A stretch of DNA of 14,794 bases from Saprospiraceae bacterium (GTDB lineage Bacteria > Bacteroidota > Bacteroidia > Chitinophagales > Saprospiraceae): contig JACMMM010000027.1 of assembly GCA_014379065.1 (NCBI GenBank), forward strand, positions 1 to 14,794, given 5' to 3'. Made by a program: the position numbers and the translations under genes. Within the stretch, counting starts at the first letter, position 1, and each line of letters opens with the position of its first letter. This document shows positions 1-8,800 of this stretch, piece after piece. A model generated the notes under the pieces. The model saw only the letters and a list, made by a program, of their open reading frames with translations, was not told the DNA's origin and did no database searches.

Positions 1-2370
1 ATGGCACAATTCAACAAGCCTCCTTGCGTGCTGACCAATTGTGGCGGTATCGTGTCCTGCAAAACAGTCAGGGTCGGGGCCGATATGCAGCCGTTCGGAG
101 CGGTGACGCTAAAGGTATAAATGCCTGGTATCGTGATGGTTATGTGGGAAGTATCTGCTGCGAAGTTATTCGGGCCACTCCAAACACCGCTCGCTCCGGC
201 GGTTTGGATATCGGACTCAAGGGTCAGGCTGGTCAGGGAACAGGTCAGGGTATCCGCGCCATCGAGTGTAACGGTCGGAGCATTGACATCTTTCAGGACT
301 TCGGCAGTGGCGCTTGCGTGGCAACCGTTAGGCCCAGTGACCGTGAGCAGGTATTGCCCCGGATTGGAGACGGACGGGTTTTGTTCCGAAGCGCTGAAAT
401 TATTGGGGCCTGTCCAGAAAAACTCGGCCCCGGGCGTTCCCGAACTGCCGCTTAAAGCAAATTGCGTGAGATTGCAATCAAGCGTTCCACCTTGTGCGCT
501 GGCATCAGGCGGGGCGATGTCTTGAGCGACTGTTACTGAAATCGTGTCGGCACAGCCGTTGTTTAGAGATTGGGCCACCAAGGTGTAATCACCCGGCATG
601 ACCACGACCGGGTTCGTGCCTGTGAAAGCGAAACCGGCAGGTCCCGACCAGTTAAAAAGAGATGCCACATTTGAGCTGCCCGTCAGCATTAATGAGTCCA
701 GGGAGCAAGTGAGCGTTCCGGTGTCTGAAGCGGCTAAAGGTGGGACTTTATCCACGTTAACCAAGGCAGCAGCGGTCGAGGTGCAGCCATTTACGAGGCC
801 CATCACTTCCAATTGGTATAGCCCCGGCAGGTTGATGGCCGGATTCTGTTCGGTCGAAATGAAATTACCGGGCCCCGTCCAATGCCATTGCACATTCTGA
901 AGCCCGGACGACCCGGCGAGGTTCAGGAGCGGTGTACTACAAGTGAGGGTGTCGCCATGAGCCGCAGCACCTGGTCCGGCGACGTTAATGGGAACAGAAA
1001 TGGAGGTTTGGGCCGCACAGCCGTTCGGGGCCGTGGCCGTCAGGGTGTACACACCGCTTACATTCGTTGATACCGTATCGAGGAGCGAAAAGAACCCGAC
1101 GGGGCCATCCCATTGGAAAGTGGCGCCTGGTGTCAGGCTGCTGGCTGCAAGGTCAACCGCAGGGTTCCAGCAAGTAATTGTATCTGTCTCGGCGTGTAAT
1201 TCCGGCAAACCGAAGTTTCCATGAACGATTGCTGCCATCGTTGCAGTGCATTCGTTCAAGGCAGTGACGGTCAGGGTATAAACACCTGTATCTGAAACCA
1301 TCGGGTTTTGAAGCATTGCCACAAAGCCGTTCGGCCCCGTCCAAGAGAAAGAGACACCGCTCGTGCCGGAACTTCCCTGGAGAGCGATTGCCGGAGTACC
1401 ACAACTCAGGATTCCACCTCCGGCAGCCACGTCAGGCATATCTACATTTCCATTTACCTCCACAGTTGCAGTGCTGATACAGCCGTTTGGCCCGGATACG
1501 AGCAAAGTATAGGTTCCAGCCAGATTCGCCGAGGGGTTTTGTAACGCTGCGCTGAAATTATTGGGACCTGTCCACGCGTATGTAGCCCCTAAAGTGGGGG
1601 AATCTCCGATCAATGGGACATCCGGCTTGGGACAAGTGATTACGCCGTTCACCGATGCAAGGGCGCCCGGCGGCGTATCGTTCAGGAAAACTTCCGCTGT
1701 GTCAAGGGCGGGGCAATGGTTGGTCGTGTCCGTCACGGCGACCGTATAAATACCCGGCATTGTAATGACAGGCGATGAAACGGCGGATGAAAAGCCGTTC
1801 GGTCCGGCCCATTGGTAAACAACGGAAGCTGGCACAGCGCTTACGCTCAGTTGCGCCGAAGTGTCAGCGCAACTCAGCGTAGCGCCGATTGCTGCAATGA
1901 TTGGCGGCAGCGTATCGCCCATCACGGTTGTCGTGACGGAAGACGTGCAGCCGTTTATTTGGTCGGTGACGGTTACGGTATAGACGCCGGCCAGCAAAGC
2001 GTTTGGATTAGCAACGCTGGCAGAAAAAACACCGGGCCCAGTCCAGGCCCACAAGGGCGAGGCTACGTTGGTGTTTGCGTTCAGGACTACGGTGTTGATG
2101 GCACAATTCAACGTCCCGCCCGTTGCGGAAATTGCAGGGGAATCAGTGTTAGATGCGATCAGGACGGTGTCTGATTTCACGCATTGCCTTCCTCCTCCTG
2201 CCATGGTGGCGCTCAGGACATATACGCCGGGTGTCGTTACCGACAAATGCGTACTGTCGCCCAAATCCTGTCCGGAGCCGTTCTTCCACTGGAACAAGGT
2301 GCCCAGGGGAGAAGTAGATGCATGGAGCGAAATCGCTGTGGTAGCGCAGGTCAGGGTCGCATTTCCGTTG
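1..2370 (-). repeat. Ten 77-81-residue Ig-like repeats within the surface protein
   Basis: Each unit opens with a G/D-T-L-x-C strand and continues through W-x-G-P-x-x-F, then P-G-x-Y-T-L-x-V-T, then N-G-C. The first cysteine of each unit falls at residues 379, 460, 538, 617, 694, 771, 848, 926, 1003 and 1081, with an eleventh beginning at 1159 at the window edge. The spacing is therefore 77-81 residues. Nearly every unit keeps a second cysteine (NGC), so each domain probably carries one disulfide, as expected of an extracellular beta-sandwich. At DNA level the units are diverged, but short stretches recur: the sequence at 1-16 recurs at 2098-2113. Confidence 0.85.
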
Positions 2371-3482
2371 ATTTTAGCCAGGGGCGCCAGCACGGACAGG
2401 GAAAAATTAATCAGGCTGTCGCAACCCAGGTAGCTTTGGCAAGTACGGGCATAATGGCCCGCGCCGGTATATTTGGTGCCACACACCGCTATACTGTCGC
2501 CGGCGCAGATGGTCGTGTCGGGAAGAGTGTTGAGCAGCGGCGGTCGTATGATAACTTCCTGACGCACTGTGCTATCGCAATTGTATATGGATTTAAGTAT
2601 CTTCTGGTAAATCCCGCTGACAGGCGCTGGGTCGCCCCAGGGCAGCTGATAAGGCTTGTCTTCATTGCATATATACACAGGCGACAGTACGTTTACGGGC
2701 GTAGGCCCCACGATGATGTCCTTGCAAATGGAAGGCCCGTCGGGGAAGCAGGAATTGGCAGCCTTCACACAGATCTGACCGCTGTTCGTGCCCACTTTTA
2801 TTTTTACAGAATTGCCGCCGTCTGTGGCAAAGACGTGCTGGGGGGAATTTTGTCCGTTGATCTTCCATCCTGCGGGAACCGTCCAGGTGTAGGTACCTGC
2901 ATTGGTAACCGAAGGCACAGAAAAGGTGACCGTGGCGCCCGGACAAATAATATCGGGGCCTTGAATGGGTCCGATACTGGCTCCGATTGGGTTGCCAATT
3001 ACTGCAGCAGGCGGATCGACGGTTAAGACAAAAGAGCACTTATCACTAGACCAACCATCAATCATCAGATAATAGGTAGCGCCCGGAGTGAGTGGTACAT
3101 TATTCAGATGTAGAGGATTGCCTTGGCCTCCCTGGCCTCCACAATCGCAAGCGATTGCACCGGAATTACAGTTTTCATAGAGCGCCATTTGTGTGCCATT
3201 ATGGTTCACGCAGCCGGTGTTGGTAAGCGTGAAGTCGGCCATGGTGTCGCCGGCAACAAAGGCCAGCCACTGGTCATTGTCGACATACATACACCCGCAG
3301 GCGACTGTATTAACCGCTTGATAACCAACTGTGCTGCCCACAAATCCGTTAATATCGCAGTAAACGCAGGCACCGGCGCAGGTCTCTGCCGGCTTTTGTC
3401 CGGGTGGACAGGTTGGCACCAACTGGGCCAGCATCAGATTAGAAAAGAGCAGGGTAATAAAAAGCAGTATGTGTTTTTGCAT
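1..3482 (-). CDS. Secreted Cys-rich/PKD/Ig-like repeat surface protein, 3' end beyond window
   Basis: An uninterrupted frame of 1160 codons reads from ATG at 3482 to the left window edge without a stop, so the C-terminus is missing. Residues 1-20 (MQKHILLFITLLFSNLMLAQ) are a signal peptide with the Ala-Gln end usual in Bacteroidota. Residues ~24-140 form a Cys-rich domain with C-x-x-C-like pairs, probably jelly-roll-like. Residues ~172-255 resemble a PKD domain (TYTWTVPAGW). Two modules end in NCDS (301-304) and GCDS (353-356), a repeat style common in Saprospiria exoproteins. From residue ~370 ten Ig-like units follow (separate entry). The likely role is a cell-surface adhesin or matrix protein. 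A T9SS sorting domain would be expected at the unseen C-terminus, but this is inference. No partner gene is adjacent. A near-match to a -7 box (TATTTTG on the minus strand, 3526-3532) lies 44 nt upstream. Confidence 0.88.
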   Translation of the reverse strand, partial: MQKHILLFITLLFSNLMLAQLVPTCPPGQKPAETCAGACVYCDINGFVGSTVGYQAVNTVACGCMYVDNDQWLAFVAGDTMADFTLTNTGCVNHNGTQMALYENCNSGAIACDCGGQGGQGNPLHLNNVPLTPGATYYLMIDGWSSDKCSFVLTVDPPAAVIGNPIGASIGPIQGPDIICPGATVTFSVPSVTNAGTYTWTVPAGWKINGQNSPQHVFATDGGNSVKIKVGTNSGQICVKAANSCFPDGPSICKDIIVGPTPVNVLSPVYICNEDKPYQLPWGDPAPVSGIYQKILKSIYNCDSTVRQEVIIRPPLLNTLPDTTICAGDSIAVCGTKYTGAGHYARTCQSYLGCDSLINFSLSVLAPLAKINGNATLTCATTAISLHASTSPLGTLFQWKNGSGQDLGDSTHLSVTTPGVYVLSATMAGGGRQCVKSDTVLIASNTDSPAISATGGTLNCAINTVVLNANTNVASPLWAWTGPGVFSASVANPNALLAGVYTVTVTDQINGCTSSVTTTVMGDTLPPIIAAIGATLSCADTSAQLSVSAVPASVVYQWAGPNGFSSAVSSPVITMPGIYTVAVTDTTNHCPALDTAEVFLNDTPPGALASVNGVITCPKPDVPLIGDSPTLGATYAWTGPNNFSAALQNPSANLAGTYTLLVSGPNGCISTATVEVNGNVDMPDVAAGGGILSCGTPAIALQGSSGTSGVSFSWTGPNGFVAMLQNPMVSDTGVYTLTVTALNECTATMAAIVHGNFGLPELHAETDTITCWNPAVDLAASSLTPGATFQWDGPVGFFSLLDTVSTNVSGVYTLTATAPNGCAAQTSISVPINVAGPGAAAHGDTLTCSTPLLNLAGSSGLQNVQWHWTGPGNFISTEQNPAINLPGLYQLEVMGLVNGCTSTAAALVNVDKVPPLAASDTGTLTCSLDSLMLTGSSNVASLFNWSGPAGFAFTGTNPVVVMPGDYTLVAQSLNNGCADTISVTVAQDIAPPDASAQGGTLDCNLTQFALSGSSGTPGAEFFWTGPNNFSASEQNPSVSNPGQYLLTVTGPNGCHASATAEVLKDVNAPTVTLDGADTLTCSLTSLTLESDIQTAGASGVWSGPNNFAADTSHITITIPGIYTFSVTAPNGCISAPTLTVLQDTIPPQLVSTQGGLLNCA

Positions 3483-3656
3483 CTTTATGAATCGGTTACG
3501 GGAAAAATGCGGGAAACAACCAGATCAAAATACAGGTTGTTATCCATACATAATGTTGCAATATTACAAAAAAGGCGAATTACATCCTAACTTTTTACAC
3601 TGTTGATTCCCTGATTTTATTATCTAGATTATTTGCGGCAACGCTTGGTGTTGTTA

Positions 3657-3676
3657 CCATAGCCGTCAGGTTAAGT
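3657..3676 (+). repeat. Left 20-nt terminal inverted repeat
   Basis: Its first fourteen bases, ccatagccgtcagg, are exactly complementary to 4020-4033; after one mismatch the next five also match. It is the outermost pair of the nested palindrome. Confidence 0.6.
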
Positions 3677-3732
3677 CTTTAACTGAATAATTTTACTTGA
3701 AATTGAGCTTCGTCGTTGTTGTTGGCGTCCTC

Positions 3733-3826
3733 GCTAGGGCTGTACTGAATGTTTGGAAAAGCCGCAGCGCGGCGGAATGTCGGTAGAAATCAGATGGATA
3801 ATTAGGTGTGAAGGTGCGTAGCACCG
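3733..3826 (+). repeat. Interspersed repeat copy A with two hairpins
   Basis: This ~94-bp unit aligns with the reverse complement of 3846-3943: it shares gctagg..tgta..gaatgtttg at the outer end, then gccgcagcgcggc (3761-3773), cggtagaa (3781-3788) and aaggtgcgtagcaccg (3811-3826). Two of these blocks are perfect small hairpins with 5-bp stems and 3-nt loops: gccgc-agc-gcggc and ggtgc-gta-gcacc. The order of blocks is kept while the spacers have drifted, which suggests selection or recent spread of the hairpin blocks, as in REP-type repeats. Confidence 0.7.
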
Positions 3827-3845
3827 GAACTTTTGGCGCGTGTTT

Positions 3846-3943
3846 CGGTGCTACGCACCTTACAAATCTACTCAAACCTTAACTTCTACCGACGTTGTGC
3901 CGCGCTGCGGCTGACACGCTCAAACATTCCGTACAAGCCTAGC
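3846..3943 (-). repeat. Interspersed repeat copy B, inverted relative to copy A
   Basis: This is the reverse-complement partner of 3733-3826, separated from it by 19 nt. The blocks are cggtgctacgcacctt (3846-3861), ttctaccg (3884-3891), gccgcgctgcggc (3899-3911) and caaacattc..gta (from 3921). Copies A and B together could extrude as a long imperfect cruciform or fold as an RNA hairpin about 100 bp tall. Confidence 0.7.
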
Positions 3944-3974
3944 GTCCGCACCGTAGCCATAAGATTGACGAATA

Positions 3975-4091
3975 ATGTCCAGCAACATCCGTCCCGGAAC
4001 AGCGGTCAGTGGTACTTACCCTGACGGCTATGGCGAGGCAGCCACCAACGGAAAAGTAGACCCTGATTTTGAAAACAGATTACTGGTATGA
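3975..4091 (+). pseudogene. 38-codon ORF, possible gene remnant
   Basis: ATG at 3975 opens a short frame that ends in TGA at 4089-4091; an in-frame TGA lies just upstream at 3966. The predicted peptide has a globular-looking composition (SGTYPDGYGEAATNG, then KVDPDFENRLLV) rather than the Arg/Leu-rich look of chance ORFs, so it may be the tail of a broken gene cut by the repeat element. Against this, it contains the right terminal inverted repeat (4014-4033) and its end overlaps the promoter for the next gene. I do not recognise a family. Confidence 0.2.
4014..4033 (-). repeat. Right 20-nt terminal inverted repeat
   Basis: Inverted partner of 3657-3676, matching 19 of 20 positions. Outside it the two flanks share only a weak ttggtg block in the same inverted sense. 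Confidence 0.6.
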
Positions 4092-4100
4092 TTATCTTTG
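4068..4100 (+). promoter_or_regulatory. Bacteroidota-type promoter for the gene at 4145
   Basis: TTTG at 4068-4071, a 21-nt spacer and TATCTTTG at 4093-4100 match the Bacteroidota sigma-70 pattern (-33 TTTG, -7 TAnnTTTG). Transcription would start near 4107 and leave a leader of about 38 nt. This is the cleanest promoter in the window. Confidence 0.55.
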
Positions 4101-4144
4101 AGAATTGATATTTAACTGTCCGGCAAAAGTAGACTACCTCATAA

Positions 4145-4906
4145 ATGGATAATTTGCTCAGGATGCTTCATACATTGTTGGTTGAAAACCCATGGATCCT
4201 CTATGCTTTCCCATGGGGCACTCTGATTGTTTATGGATTGATTAAATATTGGATCAAGGAATCTAAAAACGGCTTTGATACAAACGCTGATACACCAATA
4301 GCTTTTGGATATAAAACGAAATGGATAGCAATAAAAAACGCTGATAATGAAACTTTGTTGGCGTTACTAGAAGCGTACCACAAATGTAAAATCAAGACTT
4401 TCCCGTCGAACTGGTTATCTGGATTAACTGCTGTAACGAACAGAGACTTTGGTTTTATTACGCCACCTATTCAAGGTTGGACGCTCATTGTAGATAATAA
4501 AATTGAAGATATACAGGACACGGCTGTTAGGGCATTTTTATCAAAACTAAGTGAAGTGTTTGGGGAAGCCCAATATTTCGGCAATCATAGAGTTGTAGGA
4601 TACGGAGCAGTAGGGCTTTTTAAAAATGGAGCCTGCATAAGAGCCTTTAGTTATGCTGATGGCACCCCTTATTTGGATCTGGGAGAGGCTACTAAAATTG
4701 AAAAAACGATTATTGCCGAAGCGTATGAAGAAGAAAAAGATGATACAGAAATGATTGAATACTACAAATCAAAAAACAACCTCCCTATTTTTGGGCATGA
4801 TGAACAAATTCTAAAAGTAGCTGAAAACTGGAGTGTAAATCCACTGAGATTTAACCAAAATGATACGACAGCGTTAGGCCTTGCTTTCAGTATTGCCACT
4901 AAATGA
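4145..4906 (+). CDS. Uncharacterised membrane-anchored protein
   Basis: This 253-residue protein has one hydrophobic segment near the N-terminus (about residues 18-37, ILYAFPWGTLIVYGLIKYWI) followed by Lys residues, so the rest probably lies in the cytosol. The soluble part begins around residue 51 with FGYKTKWIAIK and includes FPSNW, TPPIQGWTLIV, FGEAQYFGNHRVVGYGAV and IRAFSYADGTPYLDLGEA. This pattern reminds me of an unnamed family of bacterial hypothetical proteins (FGYKT-W-AIK, PP-x-GWTLVV, EVQYF-x-THRVV, RAY-Y-GE); that resemblance is from memory and gives no function. The C-terminal ~60 residues are acidic then variable. The gene is clearly more AT-rich than its neighbours, roughly 40% GC by eye, which may indicate transfer. 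It has its own promoter and could read through into the kinase gene 33 bp downstream. Confidence 0.8.
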   Translation: MDNLLRMLHTLLVENPWILYAFPWGTLIVYGLIKYWIKESKNGFDTNADTPIAFGYKTKWIAIKNADNETLLALLEAYHKCKIKTFPSNWLSGLTAVTNRDFGFITPPIQGWTLIVDNKIEDIQDTAVRAFLSKLSEVFGEAQYFGNHRVVGYGAVGLFKNGACIRAFSYADGTPYLDLGEATKIEKTIIAEAYEEEKDDTEMIEYYKSKNNLPIFGHDEQILKVAENWSVNPLRFNQNDTTALGLAFSIATK

Positions 4907-4939
4907 GATAAGATTGGGATCTTACAAGTCAAATTCTAA

Positions 4940-5869
4940 ATGCAACATCCTCTCTCCATCGGCACAGACATCGGCGGCACCCACATAACCTGTGCAGCCG
5001 TAAAAATTCAGGAAGGCGAACTTCTGACGGAAACCCTTTCCAGGGCCACCTATAAACACGAAGCCTCAGCCGAAGTCATCCTTCAAAATTGGGCGAAGGC
5101 CCTGAACAGCACGCTTTCCAAAATAGCGGAATCGCAGTTGGCGGGCATCGGTTTCGCCATTCCGGGGCCTTTCGACTACCGAAACGGCGTTTCGAAGATG
5201 GAGCACAAATTCAAAAACTTGTACGGCCTCCACATCCCCAGCGCCTTGAATCCCTTGCTGACGACTCAGAAGGAGCTGCCCATGCGGTTTCTGAACGATG
5301 CCACTTCCTTCGCGGTCGGAGAAGCCTGGACGGGTGAAGGGCGGGGATTTCATAAAGTTGTGGTCATCACTTTGGGAACCGGTTTTGGCTCGGCGTTCAC
5401 GGAAGATGGTGTGCCTGTTGTATCGGGGGAAACAGTACCCAAAGAAGGCTGCCTCTGGCATTTGCCCTTCAAAGACGGGATTGCCGACGATTATTTTTCG
5501 ACGCGATGGTTTATTGGGGAATACCAAAAACAGGTCGGCGTGACTATCTCCGGGGTGAAGGAATTGATCGAAAAAACGAACACCGATGCAGTTGCCCGAA
5601 ACCTGTTTTTACAGTTTGGCCAAAATCTGGCGGACTGTCTGGCCGAGCCGCTCCAAAAATTCGGTGCAGAAGTTTTGATCATTGGCGGCAACATTGCCCA
5701 TGCGCTGCCGCTGTTCGGGAGCGCGTTTCGGGGAGGTTTGGACAAGTCTGGCGTGACTGTAAAAGTCGTCGTTTCCAAGCACAGCGAGCACGCGGCGCTG
5801 ATCGGAAGCGCCCGGCTGCTGGACGATGTGTTTTGGGAGAAGGTGTCGGCGAGGTTGCCGAATATTTAA
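4940..5869 (+). CDS. ROK-family sugar kinase
   Basis: The 309-residue protein has the ROK/ASKHA fold signatures in order: phosphate-1 loop DIGGTH (Asp10-His15), GIGFAIPGPFDY (69-80), LNDATSFAVGE (118-128) with Asp120 as the likely catalytic base, LGTGFGSAF (145-153) as phosphate-2, and an adenosine-type motif IIGGNIA (247-253) with EHAALIGSARL near the end. ROK enzymes phosphorylate hexoses such as glucose, fructose, allose or N-acetylmannosamine with ATP in the cytosol; the substrate cannot be read from sequence here. The usual zinc-binding CxCGxxGCxE motif is absent: where it should lie the sequence reads KEGCLWHLPFKDG. No DNA-binding N-terminus is present, so it is a kinase rather than a ROK repressor. 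It ends only 8 bp from the converging giant gene. No sugar transporter or isomerase is beside it. Confidence 0.85.
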   Translation: MQHPLSIGTDIGGTHITCAAVKIQEGELLTETLSRATYKHEASAEVILQNWAKALNSTLSKIAESQLAGIGFAIPGPFDYRNGVSKMEHKFKNLYGLHIPSALNPLLTTQKELPMRFLNDATSFAVGEAWTGEGRGFHKVVVITLGTGFGSAFTEDGVPVVSGETVPKEGCLWHLPFKDGIADDYFSTRWFIGEYQKQVGVTISGVKELIEKTNTDAVARNLFLQFGQNLADCLAEPLQKFGAEVLIIGGNIAHALPLFGSAFRGGLDKSGVTVKVVVSKHSEHAALIGSARLLDDVFWEKVSARLPNI

Positions 5870-5877
5870 ACAGTAAA

Positions 5878-8800
5878 TTATTCTCTTTCCGAAATTATCA
5901 AAGGTTGTACAAAATGCTCCTTATCCAGAAGCACCCGTAGCATATAAGCGCCCGCAGCAAGGTCGTTGACATTGAGGTGGTATTCCAGAGAAGTATCCTC
6001 CAGCAATTGCGTAAAGGCCAAGCGACCCTGCATATCGTACAGTTGAAGCATGCCAGATGCGTATTCCTTTTCTATAGCGATATTTACTTCGGAGGAGGCC
6101 GGATTGGGAAAAACACGTACTCGCTGCACTGAACCAGAAGGCGTACTTAACAGCAAGGGTTCCTCCGGCCGCGCTCTATTATTGACCGGATTGGAAGTAA
6201 ACTGGATCACCCCTACATTAGAGGTACAAGTGGCGGTATTGCCGTTGCCGTCATCCACTGTAACTGTCACAGTAATAGTGTTCCCGACATCGGCACAGGT
6301 GACCATTGACGGCGAAATGCTGATGACATTCACCACACCACAATTGTCAGTTCCGCCCACGAACACGTCAATGGGCAGGAGGGTGTAGGGGTTGCAGAAG
6401 GTATCCAGATCAATGATGGGATCCATGCAAACCGGTACGGGGGACAGGTTATCCACCAATTTCACTTGTATGCTGACCGTCCTTGGGCAACTCGGTACGC
6501 CGTTAATGCTCATGTACAGGGTGTAAGTGCCTACGCCCAACGTTGATGTAAAAGTGTTGGTGCCCTGCACATAACTACCTGCCGGAATGGTGAGGAGTAC
6601 GTTGGAGTACCAGGTACTGCCTACGGTAAAGCTGTTGGCACCGCCGATATTCAAGGCCGGTTGGATGCTGCTGTTCGGGCAGCCAGAGATAGGTTCAAGG
6701 ATAATATCGTTGTTGGTTACATTGGGGATAGGATTTCCTTGTATGTAGTCAATAATGCCGTCGTTGAAAAGGATGCCGTTGGTGTGCGGCTGCGCGGTAT
6801 TGAGGGTAAACAACCCCAGGTTATTGAAGGCACTAACATTGTTCAGGTTATCAAAAAGGGTGAGCACGGCACAAACATCGTTTAAAAAAGTGCCCCCGCT
6901 ATTTGCAAGTCCATCTCCACCAATAGGCCCCGAACCTCCGACGGTGATGTTTGACTTATTTGTAAAGGTGGCAAGATTGAGGATGCCCTTTCCTCCGGTG
7001 CGGTCAATGGTGATGGCGCCGCTTTCGTTGGTAAAATTGATCCCGTGGTTTGAAATACCGTTCACGCCGATGCTTGCCGTAGCGCCGATTTTGACGCTCG
7101 CTTTATTGGTAAATGTGCCGGCCAAATTATTGACACCGTCTATGATTGTTCGGTCAATATTAATAGAACCGGTGGTCTCGTTGGTGAAAGCGGCGTGGTT
7201 ATCAATCCCATGTATCGCAATGTTTGTACCTGCAATGGTGCCCATGGTTATTATCGCCTTATTGATAAAGGCGCCTGAATTAAAGTTGTAAATCCCGGGA
7301 CCAGCAGTTCGGTTTATGTTTATTGATCCCAGTTCATTGGTAAAGTTGGCTGAATTCTGAATGCCACTTGCCCCAATACCCGCCAAATTTCCTATCCTGA
7401 TAATTGCTTTGTTTGTAAACATGCCAGTGGTTTGGTTTACAATCCCATGGCCCCCTGTTCGGTTAATATTGATGAGGCCCGTTTCATGAGTGAAAGTCGA
7501 AACATTAAAGATGCCATTCCCGGCAATGTTTGCGGCATTGCCAAGATTGATGGTAGCTTTATTTGTGAACGTACCAACCACATTACTAATACCCTCTGCA
7601 ATTGTACGGTCAATGCTGATAGAGCCAGTCTCATTGGTGAAAACAGCCTGGTTATCAATCCCATGTACTCCAATGTTCGTACCTGCAACAGTACCCATGG
7701 TCATTACCGCCTTATTGATAAAGGCGCCTGAAAAACGGTTGTATATCCCGGAGCCGCCGGTTCGGTTTATGTCAATTGAACCCAGTTCATTGGTAAAACC
7801 GGCTTCGTTCTGAATGCCGTTTCCAACAATACCCGCCAAATTTCCTATCCTGATCGTCGCCTTGTTTGTAAAAATGCCAGTGTTTTGGGTTAAAATCCCC
7901 TGCCCCCCTGTCCGATTAATATTGATGATACCCGTTTCATGGGTGAAAGTCCCGGCATTCAAGATGCCATCTCCGGCAATAGTTGCTGCATTGCCAAGGT
8001 TGATGCTTGCTTTATTGGTAAACGTACCACCCTGATTTATAATACCTGCCAGGGCCCGGTCGATGTTGATCGTTCCACCAGCATCGTTGTTAAATATTGC
8101 GTGGTTGCGAATGCCAAAAAGCCCGATAGTGGTTGCTGTTATGCCTCCTATATTGATCGTAGCCTGGTTAGTGAAAGTACCGGCCTGTTGGAAAATGGCA
8201 GATTGAGCAGTGCGGTCAATGCTGATGGTACCGCTTTGATTCGTGAAGATGCCGGCATTGTAGATACCTTCATCTCCGATGTTACCTGTACCTCCAATGG
8301 CAACTATTGCCTTATTAATAAACGTACCCCCATTATTAATCCCATTCCCATACTGGAGTGTGCGATAGATACTTATGTTACCACTAATCTCATTGGTAAA
8401 GGAGCCATTATTCCCGATTCCTGTCCCTGCAATACTTGCCAGTCCGCCAATATTGATTGCGGTAAAATTCGTGAATGTGCCCGTGGGTTGGTTGACGATG
8501 CCGAATTGGTTAATTCGATCAATCGCAATGGTGCCGCTCTGGTTGATGAAAACGGCACCGTTGTAAATACCGTGCCCTGAAAGAGCTGCCAATGCGCCTA
8601 TATTGATCGTCGCTTTATTGGTAAAAATGCCGGCCTGGTTTTCGATGCCAAACTTGCCGAAAACTGCTACACGGTCAATATTAATCGTACCTGTTTCATT
8701 GGTGAAGGTTCCAGAATTGCGAATTCCGTCGCCACTGATATTTGCAGAGCCGCCGATTTTGAGGATAGCTTTGTTGGTAAACGTCGAGGAAGCGCTGTTT

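Larger units (their letters stand above)
3657..4033. mobile_element. Candidate MITE/REP-like element with nested inverted repeats
   Basis: The ends 3657-3676 and 4014-4033 are inverted copies matching at 19 of 20 positions (ccatagccgtcagg, one mismatch, then taagt). Inside lie two inverted copies of a ~97-bp repeat (3733-3826 and 3846-3943). The whole is 377 bp and has no gene able to encode a transposase, so if mobile it would depend on enzymes supplied elsewhere. No target-site duplication is visible. It could instead be a recombined pair of genome-wide interspersed repeats. The terminal repeats and the internal pair are seen directly; mobility is inference. Confidence 0.4.
3483..4144. other. 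Intergenic region with inverted-repeat element, no confident gene
   Basis: This 662-bp stretch separates the minus-strand surface-protein gene from the plus-strand gene at 4145. 3483-3656 is AT-rich upstream sequence of the surface protein with no strong motif apart from a one-base-short -7-like box. 3657-4033 is the nested inverted-repeat element described separately. 3975-4091 holds a 38-codon ORF of doubtful status. 4068-4100 is a promoter for the downstream gene. Confidence 0.7.

Noticed and set aside
2184..3026. 280-codon plus-strand frame opposite the surface protein
   Set aside because: Arg/Gly-rich, no recognisable domain, and lies wholly within the convincing minus-strand frame with signal peptide and repeats.
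3693..3875. 60-codon minus-strand frame, and the 63-codon plus-strand frame at 3833-4024
   Set aside because: Both are translations of the hairpin repeat; their likeness to one another comes from the inverted duplication, not from coding.
4909..4924. Stem-loop taagat-tggg-atctta after the gene at 4145 as a terminator
   Set aside because: The stem is only 6 bp, AT-rich and not followed by a T tract; read-through into the kinase gene seems as likely.
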